Positions 52,301 to 64,000 of a stretch of 64,000 bases of DNA are shown piece by piece (position 1 is the first letter of the stretch; every line of letters begins with the position of its first letter). The notes below the pieces were generated by a model that saw nothing but the letters and a program-made list of their open reading frames with translations, was not told the DNA's origin and made no database searches. The translations under genes were made by a program, and so were the position numbers. The DNA is from Hamiltosporidium tvaerminnensis (Eukaryota > Microsporidia > Dubosqiidae), in assembly GCA_022605425.2 (NCBI GenBank), contig CM061250.1, positions 1-64,000 on the forward strand, written 5' to 3'.

Positions 52301-55174
52301 GGAATATGTTTAAAACAAAAGGCAGTTATTCTAAAATAATTTTTCTGTTGAAATATGATTGTTGGTTTGATTTCACTTTAAAATATCACGCGTACACATC
52401 CTTTTATCGCTGTACCATCTTATATTTTAGTATATCTTCATTTATAAAGTAACCCGGAGAATACCGAGAGTTTATTTGGGCAAAAAATGTTCTATAAAAA
52501 GACATAAGTGGTTATATCGTTCCCTAGATCATTAAAGATTTGCATTTTTCTATCTTCCAGCACCGGGTGTTAAAATTTGGTTGCAAAATCACCGGTTTTG
52601 AGTTTAAATACTATTGCTACATGCTCTATCGCTTTTACATTTCGTTACATGAACACTTAAACAGATCAAGAAAAAAATTCGCATATTTAGGCTGTTCTTC
52701 CTAGTACCAACTATTACAGAGCAGCCGAGGATGTAGTGAAGTTTAATTCTTACATAAAAGACAAATTATGATCTGTACCAAACCTTTATGTCTAAATCTA
52801 GCTGTTTCTTATTACTGTTGATATTTTAACACTACCTCATTCCAAAAATAAATTTTCTCAATATACTAAAGGGTTATTTGTCTTTGTAATTCTGGATGTT
52901 TCTAAAATTAGTATTTTTTGAAGTTTTAACTAATTGTATATGTCGTTCTTGAATTATCATATGTAAATAATGGTTCATGTTTGACGCAGAAAAGAAAATT
53001 CACACATCACGTTAATTTTCTTAAATTTTAAAATTTTAATAGAAACCAAAAATTTTACATTCCGCTATATTTCTCAGATAGTATAGTTTGATTTTTGGTA
53101 TACTTAGTAAAATTATTAAGGGTTTGCAGATATACTTACATATAATAGAAGTTTAATATTTCTTTGTACCATAAATATTTTAATTTTATACTTAGTTACC
53201 ATATAGTCTCCGCAAATCGACAATTTGCAGTTTATTTAAATTTCGGAATAGATTATCAAATAAAATATGCAACCGTTTCAAGCAAAAAAATATTTTGTGA
53301 CTATATTAGAATATGAACCTAATTCATATAAGCTAAATTCTATATGATCACTGCTTTTTTCTCGACGGTTCAAACCCCTTATTCTCATCATTTTTACCTT
53401 AAAACAATTTTTAATTCCGATTTTATCTGTCATAAGAATGTTATGAGTATTTTATAAACTAGTTTGAAGGCTTTGGATTTACCTTTAATGCCTATTAAAA
53501 ATCTGTAATATGCTGATAAAAAAAATCGGTAAGTTACTTGTATTCTATAACTAATAAATCTATTCTAAAAAAAGTCAAAAGATTTAATTGAAAAATATTT
53601 TTTTTAGAAAGATGTTCAATTTTTCAAAAAAATATTTTTATCAAAAAAAAAAATCAAAATATTCCGAAGATATTTAAATTTACCCAATTACTTTTTTAAA
53701 GAAAAAAAAAGAATGCCTTTGAAATTTTAGAATTATTTCTTGATTTACATTTAGTTTTCTTTATATTAAAAGCATATATCCGTTTACTATGTTCCTATTT
53801 TCTTGGTGCTATATTAAATAGATATTACTTATACTTTTTCTTTTTGTTTTCTCAAAGCGGATAAGAAATTTTGGTTAAAAATAAGTATTGTAAGGCTTTT
53901 AGAAGTTTTTCTTGGTATATACCTACTCGCTTTAAATATCTAATTTTCTCAACATAAATGATAGAAAAAATGACTTTACTGCTGAAGCCGTTCTGATGTA
54001 GTGCTAATGCCAAATCTGGGAAGAAAATTAAATTCTCTATTAGGTTATTATTTAACCCTTGTTGTATCTTTATTGTAATCTTTAATGAATAATTTTTTTT
54101 TTTTGACTATTTCCAGAGAAATTTGAAAATCTAGGAAAAGTCTTTTAAAGATATAAGATATGTAAACGGAAATTATAAATTTTTAAAAAAAGTTAAGAAG
54201 GTAAATTTGCTGCAGGAAATATTTTACTAAAATTTTTGTTAGATATACGTTTGTGTTCGAGATATCCATTTTTTTTTGAAATAAAAATTTAGGAAATAAT
54301 CTTATGATAATAGCTGTCTAAAAAGTTTATATTTTTTATTATTATTCCAATAAAAGTATTTTTTATCGTGGAAAAAAGAAACGTTAAATGAGGTGTAAAT
54401 TTTGTTCTTCGTGTATATATTATAAAATTTTAACCTCTTTTTGTAAATACATTATAAGTTGAAAAATAATTTTATTGAAAAGCTTAAATTTTCAACGAAA
54501 TATATTTTTATTCTAAGATGAAAAGGGTATTATGAAAGTGAAGATAATTGCGTTATATAGCAGGGTTAGAACACAATTATTCTGGTATAAGTATGGAGAC
54601 CAACAAAAAAATTTTAATTATGCCTATATTGCAAAATGTTAAAAGATTAAATATATAATAATAATTGGTGATTTTAGTGTGCCAAAACAAAATTGCAGAT
54701 CTTAAAATAATATTGACTATTAATTTTTTTTGTCAGAAATTAAAAAAAACGTTTTTTTTGTTCGGGAATTACATTAAAACTAAAAAAATAATAATAGAAA
54801 ACCCCCGAGCCGGTATTACTCAGGCTCTAAACTAGGATAAGACCTTCATACCAAAAAATGTAAATATATATAAAAAAATATAAAAATATTGTATGCTTAA
54901 CCTCATATCAATACACCATAGGAACAAAAATAGATCAAATTTTATATTTGAAATGACCTTGTCATTATATTACAAAATTTACTTTTACAATTTATTTCAC
55001 TTCTTTTATATTGCAATTTACAAGCCTTACTTTATTTAAATATTTTAAAAACCTCCATGGTATAATTAATTCTAAGGGAGTTATATACCATGCAATCGTC
55101 TTTATAGGTTTTTTTCTTTTCTGATGAATCAATAATTGTAAAAGTAATTTTAGAATCCTACTTTCTAATATATA

Positions 55175-55319
55175 TAGCATTTATAAAGATCTTAGTTAAA
55201 AAGCGAATTTTCTGATATTTTAATTTGAATCTTAATTTTATGATTTTTTTTGTTTTAAATTTGATTACAAAATAAAATATCTGAAAATTCATCTTTAAAC
55301 TAGTATCTTCTAAATGTCA
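55175..55319 (+). mobile_element. MITE-like inverted-repeat element, copy 3
   Basis: This 145-bp element sits in copy F at the place matching copies 1 and 2. Its ends are TAGCATTTATAAAGATCTTAG and AGTATCTTCTAAATGTCA, with TATATA before and TATAC after. The inner arms (GCGAATTTTCTGATATTTTA against its partner GATATTTTATTTTG) still pair. Agreement of both arms across three copies supports a real inverted-repeat element. Confidence 0.65.
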
Positions 55320-55640
55320 TATACAAAAAACTGAGGATAAAAAAATCTTTAGACAAAACGTTTCAACTAAAAAAGAAATAGATCTTTCGATTGTTGCATG
55401 TTCCTATAATTTTGCAATTGCATAAAGACAGTTTTAAAATGCAAATATCAGTACATTTTGAAATGTAAAAAAAGATGAATCCATTGGTCTGTTTTATTTG
55501 GATGACATTCTGTATTCTAAACTATCTTGTCCTCTTTTAATTTTCAAAAAAAATAAAAATGATTCGTTTCACCAGAGAAAAAGGGAACATTATTTCATAA
55601 GGAGGGTTAGTTTCAATAAACTATAAATTCTACTTTTTTT

Positions 55641-58600
55641 TTCAATAAGTTTCAGTTGGGTAATTTATTTTTCGGGTAACTTGTTTAAATTAAAATAAAT
55701 TTTCATCCAATTGCTAATTCTAATTTCTTAGAAAATTTGCAAGAGTAAAATATGATAAGCTATAGCTTTTTATAAATGTATAAAAGATATTTAAATTTTT
55801 AAGAATATCCTTTGTAACAATATTGTAAAGTTAATAAAAAAATTAACTATGTGTATTTTGTTATTGTATTACTTTGTTAAAATCTGAAAATTTTTGTCAT
55901 TATAATTATTATGTAGAATTAAGTCGAAAAAAATAATTTTAGTTCTTTTGCTTTAAACAGTTATGAACGGACAGAATAGGCGAAATTTAAATAATTCTTT
56001 TTATAGCGGTAGTTCTCTTTAGAAATGTTTTTTAGTGAGCTATTAGATTATTTTATTACCATTTTAAATATTTTTATTTTAAGCAATTCTAAACATTTAT
56101 TTCTATTTGATTCTCTTCAAGAGTTGTTTTCGTTATTTTTGTAGGGAATTATCCGAAAAGCATTTTTGTTATCTAAGCGATTTGATAAAAATAGATAGAT
56201 TGTAATGTTTGCCCTGGGAAAAGCGTTTTTATTGAACTATATTGAATGTACAGCAGAATATGATTTACGTCTTATACCCATAATTGCGCCTTTATAACGC
56301 AATTCGGTTTTAAGTAATAATCTTTGGATCCTGCTATCATATTCTTTATTTAGTTTTATAACGTTAGATTTATATTTTGATATTTATTCTCGGAAATCTT
56401 AGCTTTATGTTATAGATTAAATTTTGAGTTATAAATGTTTTAGATAGTTATAAGAAGAAATTACTATATCTATAACGTATTTAGAATGAACTTACAAGTT
56501 TTCAACGTATTAAGCGCTCGCTTATGGAATACATTTATTAGTTATTTGGCTTTTTAAAAATTTTTATTTCTGATATTTAATATTTCAAAGCAGACTTAGA
56601 AATTTATTAAGACTTTTGATTTATCTATTTAAAAACATATTTTATTTTTTAGATCATAATAGCTTTCTAACATATTATGTGTTATATAGAAATTAGAATA
56701 TTGTAAGAAGTAATAAACTTTTTAAGAAGAAATTTTTTACTTTAAACTTGATGCCTTGACTGTTTGAATGTATTCTTCATATATTTTCATGTATCGATAT
56801 TTTAACATTCTCGGAAAATTATTCTTTTTAGATTTTATATTTATTAGTAATACTTGTTATTAATTTTTTTCTCTCTTCTCAAAATTATATTCTAATAAAA
56901 AACTTGCATCTAAAAATCTTACTTTCTTCATAAATTTTTTTAATTTTTGAAGTATTAAGAAATAAATAATTTGTATCTATCAGTTAAAAAATAATGTTTT
57001 TTATTTCTACTAAGTAGTATTTAATTTTCTCACTGTTGTTTAGAATGTATTAAAAAATTACCTTACTTTTTTTTTCATAAACATATTTTTTTAGGTATAA
57101 TTGTTATGAATATTTCATAATAAGAAACTCTCGGGAGAATATCAAAATATATGTTCAATATCATTTCGACTTAAAAGAATCATGTATATACAAACCTTAG
57201 GATGATCTTTGTCATTATTAACTACTAAAGTAGATGTAACGAGCTAGAAAATCTGTATATTAATATAATAGATTTTATATTTGGAAGAATTATAGTTGGA
57301 ATCTATTTTGTTAAATTCATATTGTAATTTGTGTAAAAGTCAATCAAAGAAATATTTTAGTAAAAAAAGTTGCTTTTTTTGAATGACGTATTTTTCAAGA
57401 GGTTTATAAAAAAAGCGTAAAAGTCTAAAAAATACATATACCCTCACCGGCACAATCTATAACTATTATATAACAAACTTATTCCAAAGACTATAATAAG
57501 CTCGAAATAATAGGCATATGTCTGTAAAAATTCTCGGAAATGGCAGAAGAATGAGAAATTTTGGGCATAAAAACTAAAAGTCGTTCTGCAGTAAATATTA
57601 TATAAATTTATTAGAGACAGACAGAAAGACTAAAAATTTAGAATTATCATAGGTATTTTGAATTTTATGAGTCAATGTAATAGAATGTTCTCAAATAACT
57701 TATTGATACCATTAATTTAACTCTTAGATACCTGCTATGCACATAGTCACTAGATAAAAACCTAATCTAAAAACAGATGTATGGTCAATATATTTAAGAA
57801 ATTCTCGGATGTGTTAATCATACATCGAAATAGTTACCACATTAAATCATTCTGTCAAACCCTTAACAAATGAATAGAAATGCATAATTTACGATCTGAT
57901 GTTAAAACTATTGTAAGAATGCTATAATTCACACAACAAGATACTCTTTCATACTTTTGAAGAGAAATACAGGCGGTGCTTTACTATTCCTAAGTGATTC
58001 ATTATGAATGAGCATATTTATGGAACTCTTAATTGGAAAAAATTACCGGGCAGGACAAAATACTATAAAAGCACGATGAAAAAACTCTAAATATCTATTT
58101 AGAGATAAGCTTGATTATAAATTTTTTTTTTAAATACCTCAAGCATTTATCTCAATCATACAGCAAACTGAATTAAAAATATTCTAAATGAACTAAGAGA
58201 GCTGAAACTATTTCATAAAATGAGCTAAAAGTAACGGCATGCATTTTTGCGATTAAGTCAATATTCATCGAATAGGCGAATTGATATAGAAGTAAAATAA
58301 AAATTACAGAATGTTTTATAATTAAAAAAATTGGTATCGACAACATTTGGCAGCCGAAAATATTATACGATAGTAAAAAGCCAGGGTAGTTAAATTTTAA
58401 GGAGACAATTAAGATAATATATAGTACGAAGAAAAACAAATGTTTAATCAAAGCATATAAACTATAAAAACTTGTAATATTTATTAAACTAAGTATTTAG
58501 AACCTTTTACTTCAAAATCTTTTATGAATAAAATCTTATTTTTAAGTTTAGAAGGAATTATATACACAATTTTTTTTCTGTTGTTATTTTTTTAATTTTA

Positions 58601-61299
58601 TAGCAGCAAAAAGACCAAATTTCAGGTTTCTAATGTTTTTTACTTTAAATAGTTCTAAAATTAAGTTAAAATAAAATATAATATTTGGCTTTGTTGGAAA
58701 ACTCTTTAAAGGAATATATTTTGAGAGCATGCATTTGCAGTAAAATATTTTTCTGTATATATTTGAGAAAAACATAACAAAATATTTTTTTACCACCATT
58801 TCTATGTTACTCTATAGTACTGCTTTTAAATTTTCTTATAGTATATATCATATGAATAGTTATATTTTTTTCATAATTTCAAAGTGAGTACATATAATAC
58901 TAAAATTCGCAATATGCATTAAAAATATTACATATTTTATATCTTATATGTAGACTTATATGTATTAAGGCACATATATTTTTATAAAAAAATACCTAAC
59001 CTATGTTGATCTTATTTTCGTATTGTCTATTGATCCATTTTAATATTGATATATGATTAAAGAAGCATATTCAAGAAAATGGATTATTTAATTTAAACCC
59101 TTTCTTGAAAAAAAAAATTTGAAGAAAAATTCATTTTTCAAAATATAGTTAAACTCACAATGTAAATTAATGTTTTTTAGCTTTTAGTCTTCTTAATACA
59201 ATGTAGAAAAACTTAAAAGCTAAGTATAAACTACCGAGATTATAATATATAATCGTTTGAATATATCTATGCGTCATATAGGTTTAATTAATTTTTTTTA
59301 AACACTTGCAATCCAAAAGAACATATCCATTATGATTTTACTCTATGGATTAGAGTTCTCGACTAAATTTATTATAAATTAGTAATTATAAGCAATATTG
59401 ATTCTTGCATTATGAGATTAAAGCTATCATTTTATAAACTCTTTGTATTATAGAAATTCTACTTCTTTCATAGTCTTACATTCCCTAAAACCCTAGAATA
59501 TACAATGATTTATATCCTCTTATGAAAAGACCACAGAAAATTAAAATTATACAGAAGTAAAAATAATCAATTTTTCAAAACATTTTTTATAAATTAAATA
59601 AATATCTTTATTTTAAATAGTACTGTCTTCATGGAAACAATTTATTTTTCACGCTCCCTAATCTAATAATTTCTTATAATTTACAAGTTACTTTTCGCGT
59701 TCACTTACATCTTTAATATTTTTTAAATGAGAAAGTGCTAGGTGCATATAGTTTTTATAAATCTATACATATTCGTTACTATCATTGATTGTGTTCAAAG
59801 ACTGATACTTTGTTTAAATTACGAAGGTTTGGATTCGTAAACTAAAGAATAATTATTGCCATTAATACACTTATGAATCTAAACACTATACTATTTTCTC
59901 TTCATGAATCAAATCCTTATAACCTAGCTTAGAAATAAAGGTAAGAAATTTAGAATTTAAAATAAGGGAATAAAAATTTTACTTAAATAATATCAATATA
60001 GAAAATAACTTTTTCAAAACACTATTTTAAAATACGATTCATTCTTTAATTAAATGTTGTATATTTTATATTTAAGAATTGGCGCATTTCATAGTCTTTT
60101 ATTTACATTCTTTTATGAACCTTCCACATTTAAATTTTCGCTTCCAGTTCACAAATATATATATCTTTGAGAATATTTTTTTCCAAAACATTAAGAATAT
60201 TTCTTCCAATAAAAAGCATGAAATGTATGATTAAAAATAATAACCAACATCCACTAAATATCGTTTTTAGTTCAATTTATAATTTTATATTAGAAAAGCT
60301 ATAATCAACGAAGTTTTTATGTTTTTAAATTAAAAGTTCTACCTTCTTATATTTTTTCATACATTTGATTCTTTTATTTGTTTGACACTCTCAAAGAATT
60401 ATATACTGGGTGCCATTCTTATTCTAATAAATTTACTTTTTTTATAAATTCCTTTCTTCAAAATCAACCTAAGACTGGCTTTTTTACAAATTATACAAAA
60501 ATAGTAAAAATAAGATTTGTATTTAAAATATGGTGTATTATAGCAATAACCCTACTAATAAAATATAATTCAAGGGTAATGTTTAAATAATGATATAGTT
60601 TGAAAGGGGTTTAAAATTTAAATTACCTGTTCTTTACTTTAATTTAAGTTCTACTATTTAACTATTAAATTTTTTAGATCGGATCTGTTAATTAAAAACC
60701 AATATAGACTTAATTATTAATTTAATAGACAACTTTAAAAATTACTCTTTGTTTCGCAGAATCATATGGGTATAAGTAAATAAAAGTGTTACTTTTCATT
60801 TATGACAATCTCTACCTCCAAAAACTTACTATTAACCTTTACGAACATAATTTTATAATGTTTACTAAATACCTTAACTATTACCATAAAAATATACCAC
60901 TGTTCATATATGCTCTTAAAAAATCATTAATATTATGTTTTTATCGAGTTTTAACATATTTTATTTGCATTTTTCGTATTGAATTTTTTAAAAAATATTT
61001 GTTACATTTTGTATATACTATATAGAACGATTCGAATGTTATCCTCAAATATAAAATAAAAATAATAATGCTTTGATTGATGAAAAGTATTGAAAATAGA
61101 TAATGTATGATTTTACCGCTTTTAAATCATTTATAAAAAATAAATTTAGCTTGCTATTAAATTTTTGATATTTTTTAAGATTATTATTGATATATTCTAT
61201 TATAAATTCAAAAATTCAATTAAACAAAATTATATATAATTTATAAACTAAAGACTGCCAAAAATATTACATATAGCTTCTAAAGATTCGATGTATCAC
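55641..61299. other. AT-rich DNA with no recognisable gene
   Basis: The longest frames are 92 codons (-, 58,173-58,451) and 71 codons (-, 58,584-58,799). The first encodes several hydrophobic stretches, which T-rich codons give by default. Two + frames at 60,378-60,590 and 60,786-61,025 are likewise unsupported. A CCCTAAAACCCTAG word occurs near 59,483. Segments near 59,440-59,720 and 60,000-60,200 share words such as CATAGTCTT followed by ACATTC, possibly a very old duplication. Confidence 0.55.
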
Positions 61300-63900
61300 A
61301 ATATATTTTTAATTTTTTTTGGATTTGTTTAATCGGATTTTGTATAGTCTTACACAAGATTTAAAAAAATCAAAAAAAAAATTGGGGTAAAAATAGTATC
61401 GGCTATATGCCTAGAAATTTCCAAAAATACATCTCATTAAACTTTTACTGTTTATATAAATGTCTTCTAAAAAATCTATTTGTTTCTTTTCAATTTTTAT
61501 TGCCTATTTAACAAACTTGCTTGATATATTTTGTATATGTTTGTTCAAAGATCACAGAATTATGAAAAAATCTAGATGTAAAAATACACAATTAAACACC
61601 GAATAAAGCTCCGATTAATATAAAAATACGATCGGCAAGCAAATTTTTACGCTTTATGATAATCGTAAGTCATTTTGAAGAATTTTTTGAGTATCAATTT
61701 TTTTGGATTTTTTAAGGCATATATACCTATAATATTTCAAGATTTGTAAATTAACAAAAAATCAACGAAAAAAAATTAAAGGTATGCAACAAAATCTAAT
61801 TAATCTATCGAGTTGTCTTAAAATAAGCTACGAAGTCCATTTGGAATAAACTTCGATGTTCTGAAAGTAAATTTCTAAATTTCTTTTTAGCAAATTTGTC
61901 ATGAATGCATAGTATATTGTGTATGAAGTAATTTTGAAGAAGAAAACAATTTATTCAAAATAATACCGAATTGTATTTCTAAAACATCGCAAATATGATA
62001 TATCAGTATATCATAAGTAGAAGGTATCCTTATCATATAAATTTACATTATATTTTTTATAAATTCGTTTCAGTATATTTTTTCATACATGTTTTATTTG
62101 TTTTGCATATAGTAGTATGAATATATGAAAAATATAATTCGAAAATGCATATGTTCTTGCTGATAATTAGAAGGAATATAGCTGAGACCAAGGAATAATT
62201 TTTCCCATAGTTAAAAATAAAATCTAGTAATTTTTATTAGGTTTTCATATTGCTTGATTTTTTTTATTAGGCTTAATGAAGTTACATCTAGCAGTATTAA
62301 TGATTTTTAATTTAAAAAATACTGTGTAAAAAAGAAAAACTCTAAAATTATTAAAAAAAGTAAGAATAATACGAATATTTGTTATAAAATTTGATTAAGT
62401 TTATGCCTATCTTCATATCCTGTTTTTTTTGATTTTTTTCTTTCTATATTTGTATATGGTATATGAAACTAATTGAGAATTATCAAAAAATATTATGGCA
62501 AAGTATATGTTCAAATAGTTTAAAACAACTAGAAATACAGGGAAATATCTCTTAAAGAAACAAATAATTGTGTTTTTAATAAAATTTTACAATCTTCCAA
62601 GACATTATTTTATACATTTTTTTTGCTCTTTGTTAACCTATTTTGTATATAATGTGTAAGCCTTTCAAAATTTTTCATAAAAGATTTAAAAGATAACTGA
62701 TTAAAAACCTGAAAATTCCTTTGAATATAACAAAATATTTTGTCATAAGTCAATAACTGTGTTTTAAATAAAATTTCTAGATGATTTTTATAATTTTCTG
62801 TGATCATAAATTCTCTAATACGGTCGATATAGTTACATATAGTCGTATTGAAAATATGAATATTTGAAAAAAAAATTTAAAAAATCATATGCGTGAAAAT
62901 CTGATAAATTATACAAAAATATCAATAATTATAAAATCTGGTTTTTTTCAAATTAGGTTTTTGCTAAACTTTACTACTCTTCGTTTTTGAACCTTATTAG
63001 ATATGTTTTGTATATACTATATGAAAAGATTGAAATAGAAAAAAAAATGAAATTAAGTAGTATACGAATTTTTTCTTATCAACTTATACAGATGTTACAA
63101 ATGGTTTTATATCAACCTATTAAATTTCTTTTAAATTTAAATTTTGTTTTTTATATGAATTTTATCTTTCTTTGACTGGTTTCGGGATATTGAGTGACAC
63201 TGTGATATTTATAAAAAATATATTCGAAAAAACCTACATTTTAATATCTATAAATTATAGAAGACATATCAGAGATGTCTAATTAATTGTATTTAACAGG
63301 GTGCAATCTTTTTTTCTGATCTTGCTTCGAAGTTTTTTGATATATTCTTTTTAATTTTCAGCATGTAATGTATATATTAAAAAACATATTAAGAATTATA
63401 GAAAAATTTATTAACAGATATAAGATTAACTCGTTAAAAATTCTTGCAAATTACTTTGATAAGTTCATATGAATAATGTTTGTTTTTTTAGGATATAATC
63501 TGGACGAATATTTCGAAATTTGCAATGCGTAAATGTTTAGTTTTAAGTAGAAGGTTTTAATATAGTGAAATGATCGATTCCAAAATCAAAAGAAGGCTTA
63601 TAAAATGTATATGTTTTAACAAAAAAATCGATCAAAAGAAACTGATTTTCATGATATGACACATTTCAATGTTATTATAATATTTCTGGTATTTAGGGTT
63701 TATTTTTGGCACCTGATTGGTTTTTATTAGTATCATATATTCGTATTAAAGATTCCAACAATATAAAAAAATGTATATAGAAATGTATGAAGGTTAAGAT
63801 TTCATAGTTGCTCTAAAAATAACTAAAAAACTTTTAACACTCTATGTTTAAAGAAATTTAGAGATTTGATGCAAACTTCTTTGAAGTATTTTTCTGTTTA
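61300..63900 (+). repeat. Loosely recurring motif, possibly an eroded tandem array
   Basis: A motif built on TTTTGTATAT, ATATGAAA, a run of A with AATTAT, and TATATGTTC recurs at about 61,520, 62,100, 62,450, 62,820, 62,995, 63,345 and 63,720, spaced roughly 175 to 580 bases. The copies agree only in short words, so this may be an eroded tandem repeat or merely AT-rich look-alikes. No gene is supported: the frames at 62,610-62,807 (-) and 62,987-63,175 (+) are of chance length. Confidence 0.25.
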
Positions 63901-64000
63901 GTTATTAATTCCCCTATAAATTTTATCCCACATATTTATTTTTTTTACTTGTATATCTCTTAATGATATTTTTATTTTACCTAAATTATTTCTGTGTTTG

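Larger units (their letters stand above)
48085..55640 (+). repeat. SR1 long unit, copy F (about 7.6 kb)
   Basis: F is co-linear with copy C at an offset that drifts only from about 24,576 at the left end to 24,640 at 53.4 kb, then falls to about 22,800 beyond the 1.85-kb segment it lacks. It begins abruptly at the equivalent of C 23,510, so it lacks the first 0.6 kb. Matches include 48,123-48,150 (TATATAACCTCATATTAG), 49,133 onward (GGGTTTGTTGGTT), 50,895-50,927, and 54,900-54,930 (CACCATAGGAACAAAAATA). It ends near 55,640. No gene in it is intact. The 77-codon (48,405-48,638) and 62-codon (54,992-55,180) minus frames are not supported. Confidence 0.75.

Noticed and set aside
57500-58060. Possible further SR1 core copies here and at 47,040-47,240
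   Set aside because: Only a few short words agree, and the ordered set of core words (GTAGAAGCC, TTCGCAGC, AAGGCAA) is missing.
58173-58451. 92-codon minus-strand frame with hydrophobic segments
   Set aside because: It is the longest frame in the window but within chance expectation. The Phe/Ile/Leu/Tyr content follows from base composition, and there is no family resemblance.

Overview
This window is a chromosome end of a eukaryote. It opens at base 1 with a CCCTAA array (TTAGGG on the other strand), the orientation expected at the left end of a chromosome. Inside base 890 it becomes very AT-rich DNA (about 20% G+C in the few lines I counted). No stretch of the remaining 63 kb holds a gene I can support. 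The longest start-to-stop frames are about 90 codons, which is what random sequence of this composition should give. The repeat type and base composition do not fix the taxon. AT-rich, gene-sparse fungi (including large-genome microsporidia and anaerobic chytrids) and several invertebrate groups would all fit. I see no tRNA, rRNA, CRISPR array or intact transposon.

Layout. 1-890: telomere, made of a perfect outer array, a block of variant repeats (CCTTCA, then CCCTGG/CCCTAG), and a second perfect array that abuts the unique DNA. 891-3,954: featureless AT-rich DNA. 3,955-4,430: subtelomeric repeat copy A. 4,480-6,140: a pyrimidine-rich tract with scattered CCCTAA words. 6,141-9,894: featureless. 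9,895-10,410: repeat copy B. 10,411-22,380: featureless apart from a perfect 21-bp tandem duplication. 22,380-22,720: a small island of more complex sequence. 22,900-33,390: copy C, a long unit of about 10.5 kb. 33,440-34,180: a second island. 35,420-37,700: copy D. 37,790-38,045: a coding-like fragment. 40,380-44,033: relics of a non-LTR retrotransposon, with reverse-transcriptase motifs near 43.0-43.4 kb. 44,150-46,480: copy E. 48,085-55,640: copy F, the second long unit. 55,641-64,000: AT-rich DNA, the last 2.6 kb with a loosely recurring motif.

How the parts relate. The main structure is one diverged repeat family (called SR1 here). Six copies all point the same way. C and F are two long copies, co-linear at a nearly constant offset. 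D and E carry only their left 2.3 kb, and A and B only a 0.5 kb core. A, B, D and E form one subfamily and C and F another. The long units carry a 145-149 bp inverted-repeat element that looks like a MITE. Copy C also has a local 531-bp tandem duplication and about 1.85 kb absent from F. The 0.5 kb core keeps a minus-strand peptide reading in several copies, so it may descend from a coding sequence. Overall this looks like an old, decaying subtelomere built by repeated segmental duplication and retrotransposon insertion. No working gene system is visible.
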